From Ascoidea tarda (nom. inval.) (taxonomy: Eukaryota; Ascomycota; Saccharomycetes; Ascoideales; Ascoideaceae): a stretch of 64,000 nt of DNA. The stretch covers positions 26,215-90,214 of the forward strand of contig JAKTTS010000007.1 of assembly GCA_030560485.1 (NCBI GenBank), read 5' to 3'. Positions 19,781 through 29,015 of this stretch are shown in pieces. The first letter of the stretch is position 1. The number at the start of each line of letters is the position of its first letter. The position numbers and the translations under genes were made by a program. The notes beneath the pieces were generated by a model, which saw nothing but the letters and a program-made list of their open reading frames with translations, made no database searches and was not told the DNA's origin.

Positions 19781-21898
19781 TTATATTGTTGTGCTTTCCA
19801 AGTACTTTATTTGTTCACTAAGTTCTTCACAAATATCATCAGTCCCCATTCCACCAAATGCTAGAAGTTTTAATTTCAAATCGCAAATAAAGTATCTCAT
19901 ATCTTCCCATATTTTTAATTCTAAATCAAATCCTTCGATTTTATTTTTACTATAATATCGATGTCTTTTTTTCTCTTTATCAACCAAAATTTTGTCTTTT
20001 TTTAATGACGCTGGGTTTAATTTGGGAAAATTAGAGTGAACAAATACTATTTTTGGACTTGCCGGTTTCAAGACCAAGTCATTTTCATCTAGATTGTATT
20101 TATTCAAGAGATTGTTTTCATCATCTTCGTTATACTCGTTATCTTCGTTATACTCGTTATCTTCGTTGAGTTCGTTATTTTCATCGAGTTCTTTGTTTTC
20201 ATTACTGCTCTTAGTTTCTTTGAGCTTTAATTGCAATGCTTCATTTGCTTCTTCAAAGGATTCAAATAATGCTTTTTTGTCTTTACCATGGTTAATAAAA
20301 TTAAGAATATTTGCATTTTTTTGAAATGTTTGATAATCTTCAACTGGATCGTGCTGAACCATTGATGTTCCATGATAGCCTCCATCAGCGTTATAACCAA
20401 GCACACCCACAAACTTGTTAACTTGATAAAAATTTGATCCTGTTTTCACTGCTGCTGCCAAAAAGGTATCCTTGTCCCCTTCTCCTGTACTGCCTTGAGA
20501 GAGCAAAGGATAATAATGATCAGGGCCATACGTATTATAATAAAGGGATAACAATAGCATTTTAAAATGGGTTTGCTTGTTGACTAGCAATTGGCCAGAT
20601 TCTGTTGAAGAATCGGGTATTGCACCCTCTCTGTCATGAAAAGGTACCTTTGAAATGTTTTTCTCATTTTGAACAGAAATTCCATGAGTGTGTATACCAT
20701 AGTTGGTGTAACCAAATCTGATTCTTTCGCCTACATGGACATCAGCGATATCATAAAAATAAGGTGAGGTTGTTCTTCTCCAAAAGTCAGGCCAAGTCAC
20801 TAATCCATTTTCCTGGAAAACATCTGAATCAAACAAATAATCGGGATTAATAGCAGGCATATTATCAGAATCTAGCAATAAGACATTTTGGAAAGAAGAA
20901 GCTAAGATAGCAAACACCTTGTACTGGTAGCCTTTGAACTTAAAATTCTGAATAACATTTTTTCCAAGGACTTCAGGTAAAAAAATGCATCTAGCGTTTA
21001 AAGAAGGAAAAATTTGGGTGCATAGATCAATTTCATAATCATCTATTGTTGGAATTAAAACCTCTACAGGCAAAGTTGAGCCTGTTCTTCTTAAGGATTT
21101 TATTGATAGCAAAGTGAGCCAGTTATATTTTCCACCACCGGCGTAAACGATGCCATTTCCAACATAATTCAAGTCTTTTGGGATTGAATTTGGAGTGTTT
21201 TTCATAAAAATCTCATGGGATAATTTTAAAGAATCGATTTCCAGTGGATCTAATTGAAGAAAGGTTTTCAAGAATTCTTCATCATATATAGGTTCTTTTA
21301 TCTTATCTGAGCTTATAGTTGGAGATTTTGATTTGTATTTTTTAGTTAAAGAGGAAACGGTTGGTTTTGCTAATTCTATAGTATTGAAGATGTTTGTAAA
21401 GAAATCGTTGACTTTTTGAATTGGTAGATTTGGGTCGTCAAAATAATAGGATACTAACATTATTGATTTCAATTTATAATCATGGAGTGAATCTGAATCT
21501 GAATCTGAATCTGGGGATGGATCTGAGGATGGATCTATGAAAAGATTGGGATCGTAATTGTCAGAATATTTATCTATTATGGATTTCAATTGTTTCAAGT
21601 GTTTATTTTCGTTTGAATTTGAGCTGGTTGAAAGGGGATTTAGATACAGAAAAAACGAGCCTTTACTGTCATTATTGTTATCATTATTAGAGGTATGATT
21701 GGAATGATTTCTGGGTATATCGCTATCGTTTTCAACTATTATGCTGTAGTCGTAATTAACTTGTAGTTGCAATGTAGACAATATAATAAACAAAAATAGT
21801 AAAAGCAAAATGACTATGGATTTTGTTTTTATGTGGGAAAACCGAGAGAATTTTTTCTGAAAAGATTCAAATAAAGGATAAACAGAAGAAAACCCCAT
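19781..21898 (-). CDS. Golgi alpha-1,2-mannosyltransferase of the MNN2/MNN5 family
   Basis: This 705-aa type II membrane protein belongs to glycosyltransferase family 71. A short cytosolic N-terminus precedes one membrane anchor (about residues 27-47, SIVILLLLFLFIILSTLQL) and a low-complexity stem. The catalytic region starts near residue 240 with GNGIVYAGGGKYNW. It includes the metal-binding LLLDSDNMPAINPDYLF, TWPDFWRR, a Glu-Ser-Gly-Gln block (TESGQLLVNK) and GEGDKDTFLAAA. Family members add the first or second alpha-1,2 mannose branches to the outer-chain backbone of cell-wall mannoproteins. I cannot decide between MNN2 and MNN5. The C-terminal 120 residues carry an acidic Glu/Asn/Asp/Tyr repeat (20090-20200) that is unusual for the family. 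Confidence 0.9.
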   Translation of the reverse strand: MGFSSVYPLFESFQKKFSRFSHIKTKSIVILLLLFLFIILSTLQLQVNYDYSIIVENDSDIPRNHSNHTSNNDNNNDSKGSFFLYLNPLSTSSNSNENKHLKQLKSIIDKYSDNYDPNLFIDPSSDPSPDSDSDSDSLHDYKLKSIMLVSYYFDDPNLPIQKVNDFFTNIFNTIELAKPTVSSLTKKYKSKSPTISSDKIKEPIYDEEFLKTFLQLDPLEIDSLKLSHEIFMKNTPNSIPKDLNYVGNGIVYAGGGKYNWLTLLSIKSLRRTGSTLPVEVLIPTIDDYEIDLCTQIFPSLNARCIFLPEVLGKNVIQNFKFKGYQYKVFAILASSFQNVLLLDSDNMPAINPDYLFDSDVFQENGLVTWPDFWRRTTSPYFYDIADVHVGERIRFGYTNYGIHTHGISVQNEKNISKVPFHDREGAIPDSSTESGQLLVNKQTHFKMLLLSLYYNTYGPDHYYPLLSQGSTGEGDKDTFLAAAVKTGSNFYQVNKFVGVLGYNADGGYHGTSMVQHDPVEDYQTFQKNANILNFINHGKDKKALFESFEEANEALQLKLKETKSSNENKELDENNELNEDNEYNEDNEYNEDDENNLLNKYNLDENDLVLKPASPKIVFVHSNFPKLNPASLKKDKILVDKEKKRHRYYSKNKIEGFDLELKIWEDMRYFICDLKLKLLAFGGMGTDDICEELSEQIKYLESTTI

Positions 21899-23483
21899 GG
21901 CGAAGGCTAAGATAAGGAGTTGTAACTAGATAAAAAGAGAGAGCAGAGCGAAAAATTTGTTTTTCGACGATTTTCGTTAGGTTTTATATATTGGGCAAGG
22001 AAACATGTTTTGAAGATAGCTAATACTAGCCTAAACTCCTATACCATCACTCTCACAAAGATCAGGAATCATCCAACACTGATTAGCTGAGTGGAGGAGG
22101 AAAACAGTCAAGAGACAAAGAGAAAGTACATTTCAAGAGCGACAAGACAAAGAATGGCTTCTAAATAAAGAAACGTTGAAAGTTAATAATATGAACAAGC
22201 AAAAGTCAAAATCATATTATGATGGTAGTGGTCCAGTTTAACATTTAAGAACGGGTATATTTAGAACTTCTTATAGATTGTCCTGCACAATAAGAGACTA
22301 AAAGAGCAAAGGCCAAAAAGGGTAAGAGTATAAGAGGCACATGCTTGAGCTCGCGCCAAATTCTGCATAAATTCTGCATGAACTCTATTTCTCACAGCAG
22401 CCAGGACAGCAGCAACAGCAAGTAGTGCTTAAACACGCATAATATTAGATATGTTTCTGCATCAATACAAGTTTCCTGACGCACATTGCCACATGTTTCT
22501 GCACAAACACCTTTACGAACTGCTTTTTTTTTTTGGACTGTTTTGGGAAGCGGTTTTTTGTAGCTGGAAATGGTGGAAATAGTGGCCTTTTTTGGTTTTC
22601 TTGTTGTCTTGTTATCAACAGCACTGTCTCTGCTGTTCTTGCTTCTCATGCTTTTTTATTTGACCTTTATCTGTCGTAGCTCGTGTACATTAAGCTTTGA
22701 GAAAAGCTGTTTTTTTTGTTTTTGAGAGACCAAATGATATCTGAGCCACTTGATTTGTTCTTTTTTGATCAGGTTTTACCTCTTTGAAAACATCTGTGCA
22801 ATCTCCAAGACCATTTCCAGGTGTTCACCCACCGGCTCATGCAGATTGTAAACGTCTCTCAAGCTGGGCTTAACTGTGATTATCTCATGCATTGGGCTTT
22901 TGATATTGTTGAGCCACTTTAATTTTCGAGCTTCAGAATCAATCTTCTCAGCCGTTCTTACTGTTCTTGCTGCTCAATGCTTAATGATTAAATACAGGAA
23001 TTTTTGTTGTATTTGTGAAATATCTTCATCTGGTTTATAATCTTCCAATCTGCAATTCTATTTCAACCTTTCACTTTTTGCTTTCCGCTTTTCGCTTTTC
23101 TCTAAGTTATGAAGGTTCGTGATAAACAAGCGACTTCGTACCTCAGTATATCAGGAATTATCAACATTAAATTCTCTTCAGCACTAAGTCATTTCATCTT
23201 TTCAAGGAAAGTATTGGTCAATTTCAAAAGAAAGTCAAAAAGTCAAAGTTGAAAAATGAAAAATAAAAAAAAGAAAATCACGTATTCAAAGTCTACACTA
23301 AATTTAGATCAATTAATGCTTCAATTTGGTAAATTTAATTGCATTTGGGTTAAAGTGTTTTCCAAATCAAGGAAAAAAGTTAATTAGGAAAAGACATCAA
23401 ACTAAAAAAGAAAAAAAGAAAAAAAGAAAAAAAGAAGAAATAAAAAGAATCAAAATAAGAATTTTACATTCAACAGTCCATCA
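21899..23483. other. Long spacer between MNN2-like and DDI1
   Basis: The 1585-bp region has no convincing gene. An 85-codon ORF on the minus strand (22392-22649) begins with ATG but looks compositionally random. TTCTGCA occurs four times between 22362 and 22503. The right end is a purine-rich AAAAAG repeat (23405-23455) after the DDI1 stop. Most of it is probably the MNN2-like promoter, possibly with an unannotated ncRNA. Confidence 0.4.
22358..22379. repeat. 11-bp direct repeat with TTCTGCA core
   Basis: Two perfect adjacent copies of AAATTCTGCAT. Two further TTCTGCA copies lie at 22455-22461 and 22497-22503, both preceded by ATGT. Confidence 0.6.
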
Positions 23484-24875
23484 CTACCAGTTGAATAACA
23501 TTGCTGCAGCGTATTCGGCATTTCCTCCAGATGAATCTAGGGCCTGAATCACCTGAGTTCTTGTAAAGCCAAGACTGACCAAATTTTGTATTGTGGCCTC
23601 ATTGTGTTTTGTACCTCTTTCATCGAATGTTCTTCCTTGAACACCTCCACTTGGATTAGAATTATTTGTCAATCCGCTATTGTTTTCACTACTTTTACCA
23701 TCAGCATTGACTGCAATATTGAATGGACGATCTTCGGATGTTGATTTGACTGATCCAGGTATTACTCCTAATTTTTCACCCCCAGGGATTTTGCTTTTTC
23801 CTTCGACTTTGTTCGATAGAGATTCCAAACCATTGCTTTCTCTCTTGGAAGGTGGTATTTCTGATTCCGATAAAAATGGTGTTTCTTGATCACCCATAAC
23901 CAATAAGTTTCTTTTTAAATCAATAATGCCTTGATGTCTTCTTAGCATATCCAATCCCAATATTAACTCAATATTGGTCTCCAAAATAATAAAACTACAG
24001 TTGAAAAAACTATTTCCAATTTTAATCGAAGCTGAATGAATTTTCCCAATAATCTTAGATGTTCCAACTCCCATTGCTTCTCCCATTACTCTTTTATCAA
24101 TTAATCTACTCAAACCAACTCTCTCGGCAATATCTGGCGACATTACTGTGATTTGAGCTCCAGAATCAACAAACGCCTTTAACGGATGTTGATTGACCTC
24201 AATATTAACATATAACATTGAGACATTGATAAGTGTCTCTGGGTTATATTCATATGCATTTCTATAGTTCTCATCGATTTGTTCCCGACGAATTAACTCT
24301 AAAATCTTTTCTTGATTCTCTGGATCATCTGGATCATCTTCCAATTTTCTCAATTCTTCTGCACTTAACCCATTGCTAAACTGATTATTACCACCTTCCA
24401 TCAATTTTAATACTGTCTCTTTAAATTTAATTGGATCATCCAAACTTTGAATGACGCTTGGAGGGAATCTAGTTCTCAACCCAATATTCTCAAGTAAAGC
24501 ATTTCTCAATTTCTCAATCTCAAAATCAGTATAATTACCAGAAACAGTCTGGTTTGGATTATTATAACCAGTTGGAGGAATAATACCACCACTTCCACTT
24601 CCACTTCCACTGCCACTGCCACTGGATATCAGCATAATATCATCTTTTGATCTTAAAATTATTATATCATCATCTTGAAAACCAAACTGGTCTAACGTCT
24701 TTGAATCATTTTCTTTTGGTGTTATTTCCTTCATATTGAACAAAATTATCTGCTTACTAACATCAATCGAAGTTTCGTTTTCTAAATATGCTTTCAAATC
24801 AGCAAATTTCATATCTGAAGGCAATTCTAATGCCATGAACACATCCTGGCTTTCTAAACTAAGTGTCAATTTCAT
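23484..24875 (-). CDS. DDI1: Ubiquitin receptor and aspartic protease Ddi1
   Basis: This 463-aa protein has the full Ddi1 layout. An N-terminal ubiquitin-like domain covers residues 1-80, followed by a Gly/Ser linker. A helical region spans about 120-215, and a retroviral-type aspartic protease domain carries the active-site AFVDSGAQITVMS (about residues 240-255) and LGLDMLRRHQ. The C-terminal UBA domain is TIQNLVSLGFTRTQVIQALD to the end. Ddi1 shuttles ubiquitinated proteins to the proteasome and cleaves heavily ubiquitinated substrates. The frame extends upstream with ATGs at 24887 and a non-ATG codon at 24911. I chose the ATG complementary to 24873-24875 because MKLTLS begins the UBL strand. 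It is divergent from RTR1 over about 240 bp. Confidence 0.95.
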   Translation of the reverse strand: MKLTLSLESQDVFMALELPSDMKFADLKAYLENETSIDVSKQIILFNMKEITPKENDSKTLDQFGFQDDDIIILRSKDDIMLISSGSGSGSGSGSGGIIPPTGYNNPNQTVSGNYTDFEIEKLRNALLENIGLRTRFPPSVIQSLDDPIKFKETVLKLMEGGNNQFSNGLSAEELRKLEDDPDDPENQEKILELIRREQIDENYRNAYEYNPETLINVSMLYVNIEVNQHPLKAFVDSGAQITVMSPDIAERVGLSRLIDKRVMGEAMGVGTSKIIGKIHSASIKIGNSFFNCSFIILETNIELILGLDMLRRHQGIIDLKRNLLVMGDQETPFLSESEIPPSKRESNGLESLSNKVEGKSKIPGGEKLGVIPGSVKSTSEDRPFNIAVNADGKSSENNSGLTNNSNPSGGVQGRTFDERGTKHNEATIQNLVSLGFTRTQVIQALDSSGGNAEYAAAMLFNW

Positions 24876-25113
24876 GATGAAGACCATACAACGAAACACA
24901 ATAAAGTGCAATCAACAACAACCAAAGGTACTGAATTTAATATAATTACAAATATAAGATAAACGTATATCTTTGAAAAGTAAGTGTGGCAATCAATGGT
25001 TCGTGCACCTTGACGCAGAGACCAAACGAATCCACTGCAACGGATCCCCGTTTTCAATTATAAAAAAACGTTTTCAAAGTGTTGAGGACATTGCTCAATC
25101 GATCAATTTAACA

Positions 25114-26004
25114 ATGAATAATCAACTCAAGCAATCGTTATTCGATGTTCCTACAAATACCAGACTAACTGTTGGTTCAATTGCTCCTGTTTTAGATAGA
25201 TTTGTCAAACCTGGGTATTTGACGCCCAATGAATCTAATTATTTGCAGTTAATTTTAATTGAAAGATTAGCAGAGAATTCTACTGATAAAGATTTATTGA
25301 AACTATTATCGCGATTTTTGACCCCACTGATTTATGATGATATTGTCGAGGAAAGAAATTTAAGTAAACTATGTGGTTATCCTGTTTGTCATAAGAGCCC
25401 TGAAAGGTCGATTAAAAACAAGACTCTTAACATAAATAAAATCCGAACTCCCTACAGTTATTTGAACAATTATTGTACAAAAGAGCATTATCAGTGTTCC
25501 GAGTTTTATAAAAATCAGTTGCTAGATGAAGCAATTTTTAATAGAAGCAATATAACTTTTGTTAAGGTTGGAGAATTGTTTTATGAGAAAAACATTTCGC
25601 TTTTGGAAGATCTTTGGGAGTTTAAACAAGATAATGAAGAGTTGTCTTTGGTTGAGATATTAAGAAAATTGAATCTCAATCAAGACAAACATATTACTAG
25701 TAATAGTAATAATAATAATAATGGAAATGGAAATGGAAATGGAAATGGAAATGGAAATGGAAATGGAAATGGAAATTCAAATAGTATAACCAATATTAAT
25801 AGTAATAAAGAAAAACCGAATTTTGGAAAAGTGTCATTTGAAACTGATTTGCTTAGTGACGTAATTGAAAGATATCCAAGTGTTAATAGAGAAGATAATT
25901 TTAATGACATTGAATGCGATGATGAAAGTGATGATGAAAATGGAAATATTAATATTGATAAAAAGAAACATAAATCAATTGAAGGATATCAAACAATTTT
26001 TTAA
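25114..26004 (+). CDS. RTR1: RNA polymerase II CTD phosphatase Rtr1 (RPAP2 family)
   Basis: This 296-aa protein carries the RPAP2/Rtr1 zinc-finger block. FLTPLIYDDIVEERNLSKLC is followed by GYPVCHKSPERS and later by the second metal pair in NYCTKEHYQCSEFYKNQL. The Cys/Cys/Cys/His ligands can be identified. Rtr1 dephosphorylates Ser5/Tyr1 of the Pol II CTD and helps Pol II import. The frame is open for 47 further codons upstream (to a TTG at 24973) without ATG; the start at 25114 leaves a normal N-terminal helical region. After residue 190 the protein carries an unusual Asn-Gly dipeptide run encoded by a hexanucleotide repeat, and an acidic tail absent from the 226-aa S. cerevisiae protein. 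Confidence 0.92.
   Translation: MNNQLKQSLFDVPTNTRLTVGSIAPVLDRFVKPGYLTPNESNYLQLILIERLAENSTDKDLLKLLSRFLTPLIYDDIVEERNLSKLCGYPVCHKSPERSIKNKTLNINKIRTPYSYLNNYCTKEHYQCSEFYKNQLLDEAIFNRSNITFVKVGELFYEKNISLLEDLWEFKQDNEELSLVEILRKLNLNQDKHITSNSNNNNNGNGNGNGNGNGNGNGNGNSNSITNINSNKEKPNFGKVSFETDLLSDVIERYPSVNREDNFNDIECDDESDDENGNINIDKKKHKSIEGYQTIF
25723..25776 (+). repeat. GGAAAT hexanucleotide microsatellite in RTR1
   Basis: Nine perfect GGAAAT units encode alternating Gly-Asn within the RTR1 tail. It is in frame and likely variable in length between strains. Confidence 0.9.
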
Positions 26005-26079
26005 TTATTTTTTCTTTTCTTTGAATTATATAAGACTATTTACATTAAATAATAATTAGAAGATGATCAGAAGATTAAA

Positions 26080-27375
26080 TTAACCTTTGTAAAATTTGAA
26101 TAATTTTAAAGTTTGTAGTAAATTGGGATCTGAATCTAAACCTATTTTGTTTTTTTTAATATATAATTTCATTTTTTTGAATCTTTTGATTCTATTGTTA
26201 TATTTTCGAAGAAGGGTACGATTTAGTTTAGATTTATAATCTGTTATAAGATGGTTATTGAAATATTGATTTCTTTGAGATATAAATTTATCTAATTTAA
26301 TTAAGAGAAAGTCTGAAGCATCTTTTGAGTATTGGGTCCAACTATTGATGTAAGAATATTGGTTTCTGGATTGTGGGGTGATTTTTTGATGGGATTTGGA
26401 TAAAAATAACAAATATTCCCATTTGGCTTCGTCTATAGCATATTGATGAAATGAGTAATCCTCGACTAGTTTAATTTTATCCATTATAATTTGGTGCTTC
26501 TTTTTGATCATGTTTATAAGATTTGAAGCAATGAGGTTTCTCCTCCAGGGGAATCTGAGAAATTTAAAATATCTTTTGGTATCGATTTTAACGTAGTAAG
26601 TTTTAAGTGGTTTTGGGCCAGATAAGATCGATTTCTGAATTTTTCCCAATTCCTTTATAGCTAAATAATAGTAAGCACTTTTAACTAGAAAATTGTAGAT
26701 TGGTTTACTGTTAGTTGAAGAAGAAGATTGGTTTCGTTCATTATTTAATAAGGAATTTAATTGATTTAAAGTTGTTGGAACCATAAAATTTTGGGGTATT
26801 TTTTTTTTAAAGATTAAGCGTTTGATGTGAGATCTTACTAGCTGTAAGTGTTTACTATTTTTAATTTGAAGCAATTTTTGAGTTTTTGATTTTTGAGGAT
26901 GATGATTTAAAGGTAGTAATTTATTTGATAAAGGTATGTTATTAGAAGTAATTGTGGGAACCAGAAAGTGATCATTATTTTGAGATTGATTTTGATTTAA
27001 CAAATTTTTTAAGATGGATTTTGTAGAAGTTAGTTGTTTACCCAAATGATGAGATAAAGAAATGTTTGAAGAATCAGTATAATTCAAAGAATATAAGTTT
27101 CTTAAAAAGATTTCTAGATCATTGGCTACAAGTAGATAGTTTCTTGTTCTTTTTGAGGAATTAACATGGGAGTATATGTGAAATCTATTTTTAATTAGAG
27201 AATAGTAGTTTTTAGACAAGATATTCAATTGATTAATTTCATGGTTTCTCTGAGGAAGTTTCATGGAATCAGGCACAGGAAGCTGATTTATGTGAATTGA
27301 GTGTTTTAATAGACATTTGTATAAAGATAGAACATAGTTTTTATGAGCTTTTAGCTGAAGGAAGTTTGTTGGCAT
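26080..27375 (-). CDS. RRG1: Mitochondrial respiratory-growth protein, Rrg1-like, with LYR-type N-terminus
   Basis: This 431-aa basic protein starts MPTNFLQLKAHKNYVLSLYK, close to the start of S. cerevisiae Rrg1 as I remember it (NF, then HKSYVLSLYR). The LYK/LYR motif plus downstream basic helices resemble the LYR-motif fold of mitochondrial accessory factors. A second shared area is the C-terminal part with EAKWEYLL and RIKRFKKM. Rrg1 (365 aa) is needed for respiratory growth and mitochondrial genome maintenance; its mechanism is unclear. The frame extends ten codons upstream with a TTG; the ATG is complementary to 27373-27375. Its stop lies only 75 bp from the RTR1 stop, so the convergent 3' UTRs must overlap. 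Confidence 0.6.
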   Translation of the reverse strand: MPTNFLQLKAHKNYVLSLYKCLLKHSIHINQLPVPDSMKLPQRNHEINQLNILSKNYYSLIKNRFHIYSHVNSSKRTRNYLLVANDLEIFLRNLYSLNYTDSSNISLSHHLGKQLTSTKSILKNLLNQNQSQNNDHFLVPTITSNNIPLSNKLLPLNHHPQKSKTQKLLQIKNSKHLQLVRSHIKRLIFKKKIPQNFMVPTTLNQLNSLLNNERNQSSSSTNSKPIYNFLVKSAYYYLAIKELGKIQKSILSGPKPLKTYYVKIDTKRYFKFLRFPWRRNLIASNLINMIKKKHQIIMDKIKLVEDYSFHQYAIDEAKWEYLLFLSKSHQKITPQSRNQYSYINSWTQYSKDASDFLLIKLDKFISQRNQYFNNHLITDYKSKLNRTLLRKYNNRIKRFKKMKLYIKKNKIGLDSDPNLLQTLKLFKFYKG

Positions 27376-28076
27376 TTCGCAGCGAAGAATCAACACCAAA
27401 TCCAAACCAACCCTATTTGAAATAAAAGCATCAGCATCGAAATGTGGATGTATTGATCGAGATGATTTTTTTTAGAGGGTCTGAAAGAGGAAAGTGAAAA
27501 AACCAAAGAGCAGTCAGCAATTACGTAATGCCGTTGCTACCGCATTTCTGGCCTCTCTCAGTCCTCAAACGGAGTCAGTGTGGTTTTCGGCGGAGTTGGA
27601 GCATTTGGGCAAGTTTTGCGCGGGGCAACACTATTCTGTGCAGTGTGTTCTGCAATATACACAAACCCGGCTATTGACGGTCATCAGAAGAAATGCACAA
27701 GACACCAGATAGCGCACATAAAGTTCAGAGCTAACAGACGGAGCATCACAGGATGTGTACAAAACAACAGTTGCAATTAACACCAGTTTTCAAGCAAGAA
27801 ATAGAGCACTGTTGAGGAATCCAAACAGTTCTCGAAAAAATAGCACACTGACTGGAACAACTTTCTCATACACTCCATGCTGGAAATTCTTTGGCGAAAA
27901 TAATCTGTTGCGGAATAAATACAGGTATTGATCCCGATTACAGCGGCAGGTTCTTATCTAAGTTTGTTCTAACAACAATGCTGCAGAGAAAAAAGGTGCA
28001 GTTGGCGACAGGACCAATGAGTGCAGATCCTGTTTGCAACAATTGTTCTGGAGCAGTATGTTTTGAGGGAACTAAC

Positions 28077-28082
28077 CACGTG
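28077..28082. promoter_or_regulatory. CACGTG E-box in RRG1/GAT1 spacer
   Basis: Perfect CACGTG core, about 700 bp from the RRG1 start and 930 bp from the GAT1 start. Confidence 0.35.
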
Positions 28083-28249
28083 TATAGTCTGCAAAAGTGG
28101 CACTGTGTGGAACAGCATTTTGTGCGGAATCGGAGAAGTCAGAAAAAAAAGATATGCATCTGCAGGATTTGGCCAATGGGCGGCCGGGGTTTTCATTGCA
28201 GGAACGATAAGGAAATTGAGTTGTCGTGCTGACATGAAATCTTGCAAAT

Positions 28250-28560
28250 AGGATGTTCCGACAAGCAGACCCCTGATCTCGAGCAGAGCGGGCCTGGGTC
28301 CCCGTGAGCAGAAAACGGGCGGATTGGAGGGGGGCCTGGTGCGCACAGCGAGAAAGACCCTAGCAAGCGGGAGCGGGCGGGCGAGCGCAGACCCCCAGCA
28401 GCGATAGCTGGAGCTGCTGCTGCTGCGGCACCTGCACCTTTGCGAGGATGGGACAAGAAGCTTCGGGTCCAGCAGTGCGGGAAGCAGCGGCAGCAGCTGC
28501 TGCAGCGGTGTGCGTTTAGTGCAGGATCTTCCGCAGCTCGCTTCCACCAAATGCTTCTCT
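28250..28560. other. GC-rich non-coding island
   Basis: By eye this roughly 300-bp stretch is well above 55% GC, while the surroundings are near 30-35%. It holds several G-runs (28290-28345), a stem CAGCAGC/GCTGCTG (28396-28402 with 28413-28419) and a perfect 14-bp palindrome at 28490-28503. No frame has both an ATG and protein-like composition. It could be a structured ncRNA, a dense regulator-binding region or a slippage-prone repeat island. Confidence 0.5.
28490..28503. repeat. Perfect 14-bp palindrome
   Basis: GCAGCAGCTGCTGC reads the same on both strands. The centre CAGCTG is an E-box-like core. Confidence 0.7.
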
Positions 28561-28898
28561 TTCCCTAAACCAAATCTGTTTATTTGATTGGTTTTCAGGA
28601 AAATTTGAGAAGCTGTTAAAAGTTTTCAAAATCCAGCATCGCTATATCCTTTCAAATTGTATTATCACACTAATTTACTTCAGCCAAAACACTAATTTGC
28701 TGTTTGCAAACATATCTATTCTATTCAATATATTTCCCCAAATTTTTCATCCAACTTCTATCTCTAATCCTGATTTTTGGTTTTTGGCTCTTCTTTTTGC
28801 TTTCCTGCTCACTCTATTGAATTGTAATATACCTAGAAGGATATCCCATCCTCACAATTTACTATCTCAATATTTCATTCTATTCCATTACTATATTA

Positions 28899-28952
28899 TT
28901 ATCCTGTTATTATCCTATTATCTAATTATCTCATTATCTCATCCCCCTTATC
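28899..28952 (-). promoter_or_regulatory. Cluster of six GATA core sites in the GAT1 promoter
   Basis: TTATC (GATAA on the opposite strand) occurs at 28899, 28910, 28918, 28926, 28934 and 28948, all in the same orientation, 64-117 bp upstream of the GAT1 ATG. The last is a full CTTATC (GATAAG). GATA factors bind such sites, and in S. cerevisiae GAT1 is controlled by GATA factors including itself, so autoregulation is a natural reading. Confidence 0.6.
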
Positions 28953-29015
28953 GTCTAGCCTATTAAGCTATTAATTCACCTCAAATCCACCCAAATTCAT
29001 AATATCAACACCAAT

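Larger units (their letters stand above)
27376..29015. other. Long RRG1/GAT1 divergent spacer
   Basis: The 1640-bp divergent region splits into three parts. From 27480 to 28240 it is mixed sequence rich in CTGCA/TGCAG words. From 28250 to 28560 it is a GC-rich island with palindromes. From 28600 to 29015 it is a T/C- and A/T-rich GAT1 proximal promoter with a GATA cluster. ORFs of up to 193 codons exist but lack ATG starts or have random composition. Confidence 0.45.

Noticed and set aside
22392-22649. 85-codon ATG ORF on the minus strand
   Set aside because: No recognisable motif and random-looking composition; kept only as a note in the spacer entry.
27969-28550. 193-codon minus-strand ORF over the GC-rich island
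   Set aside because: It starts at TTG; composition is Ser/Arg/Pro/Leu-rich as expected from random GC-rich DNA.
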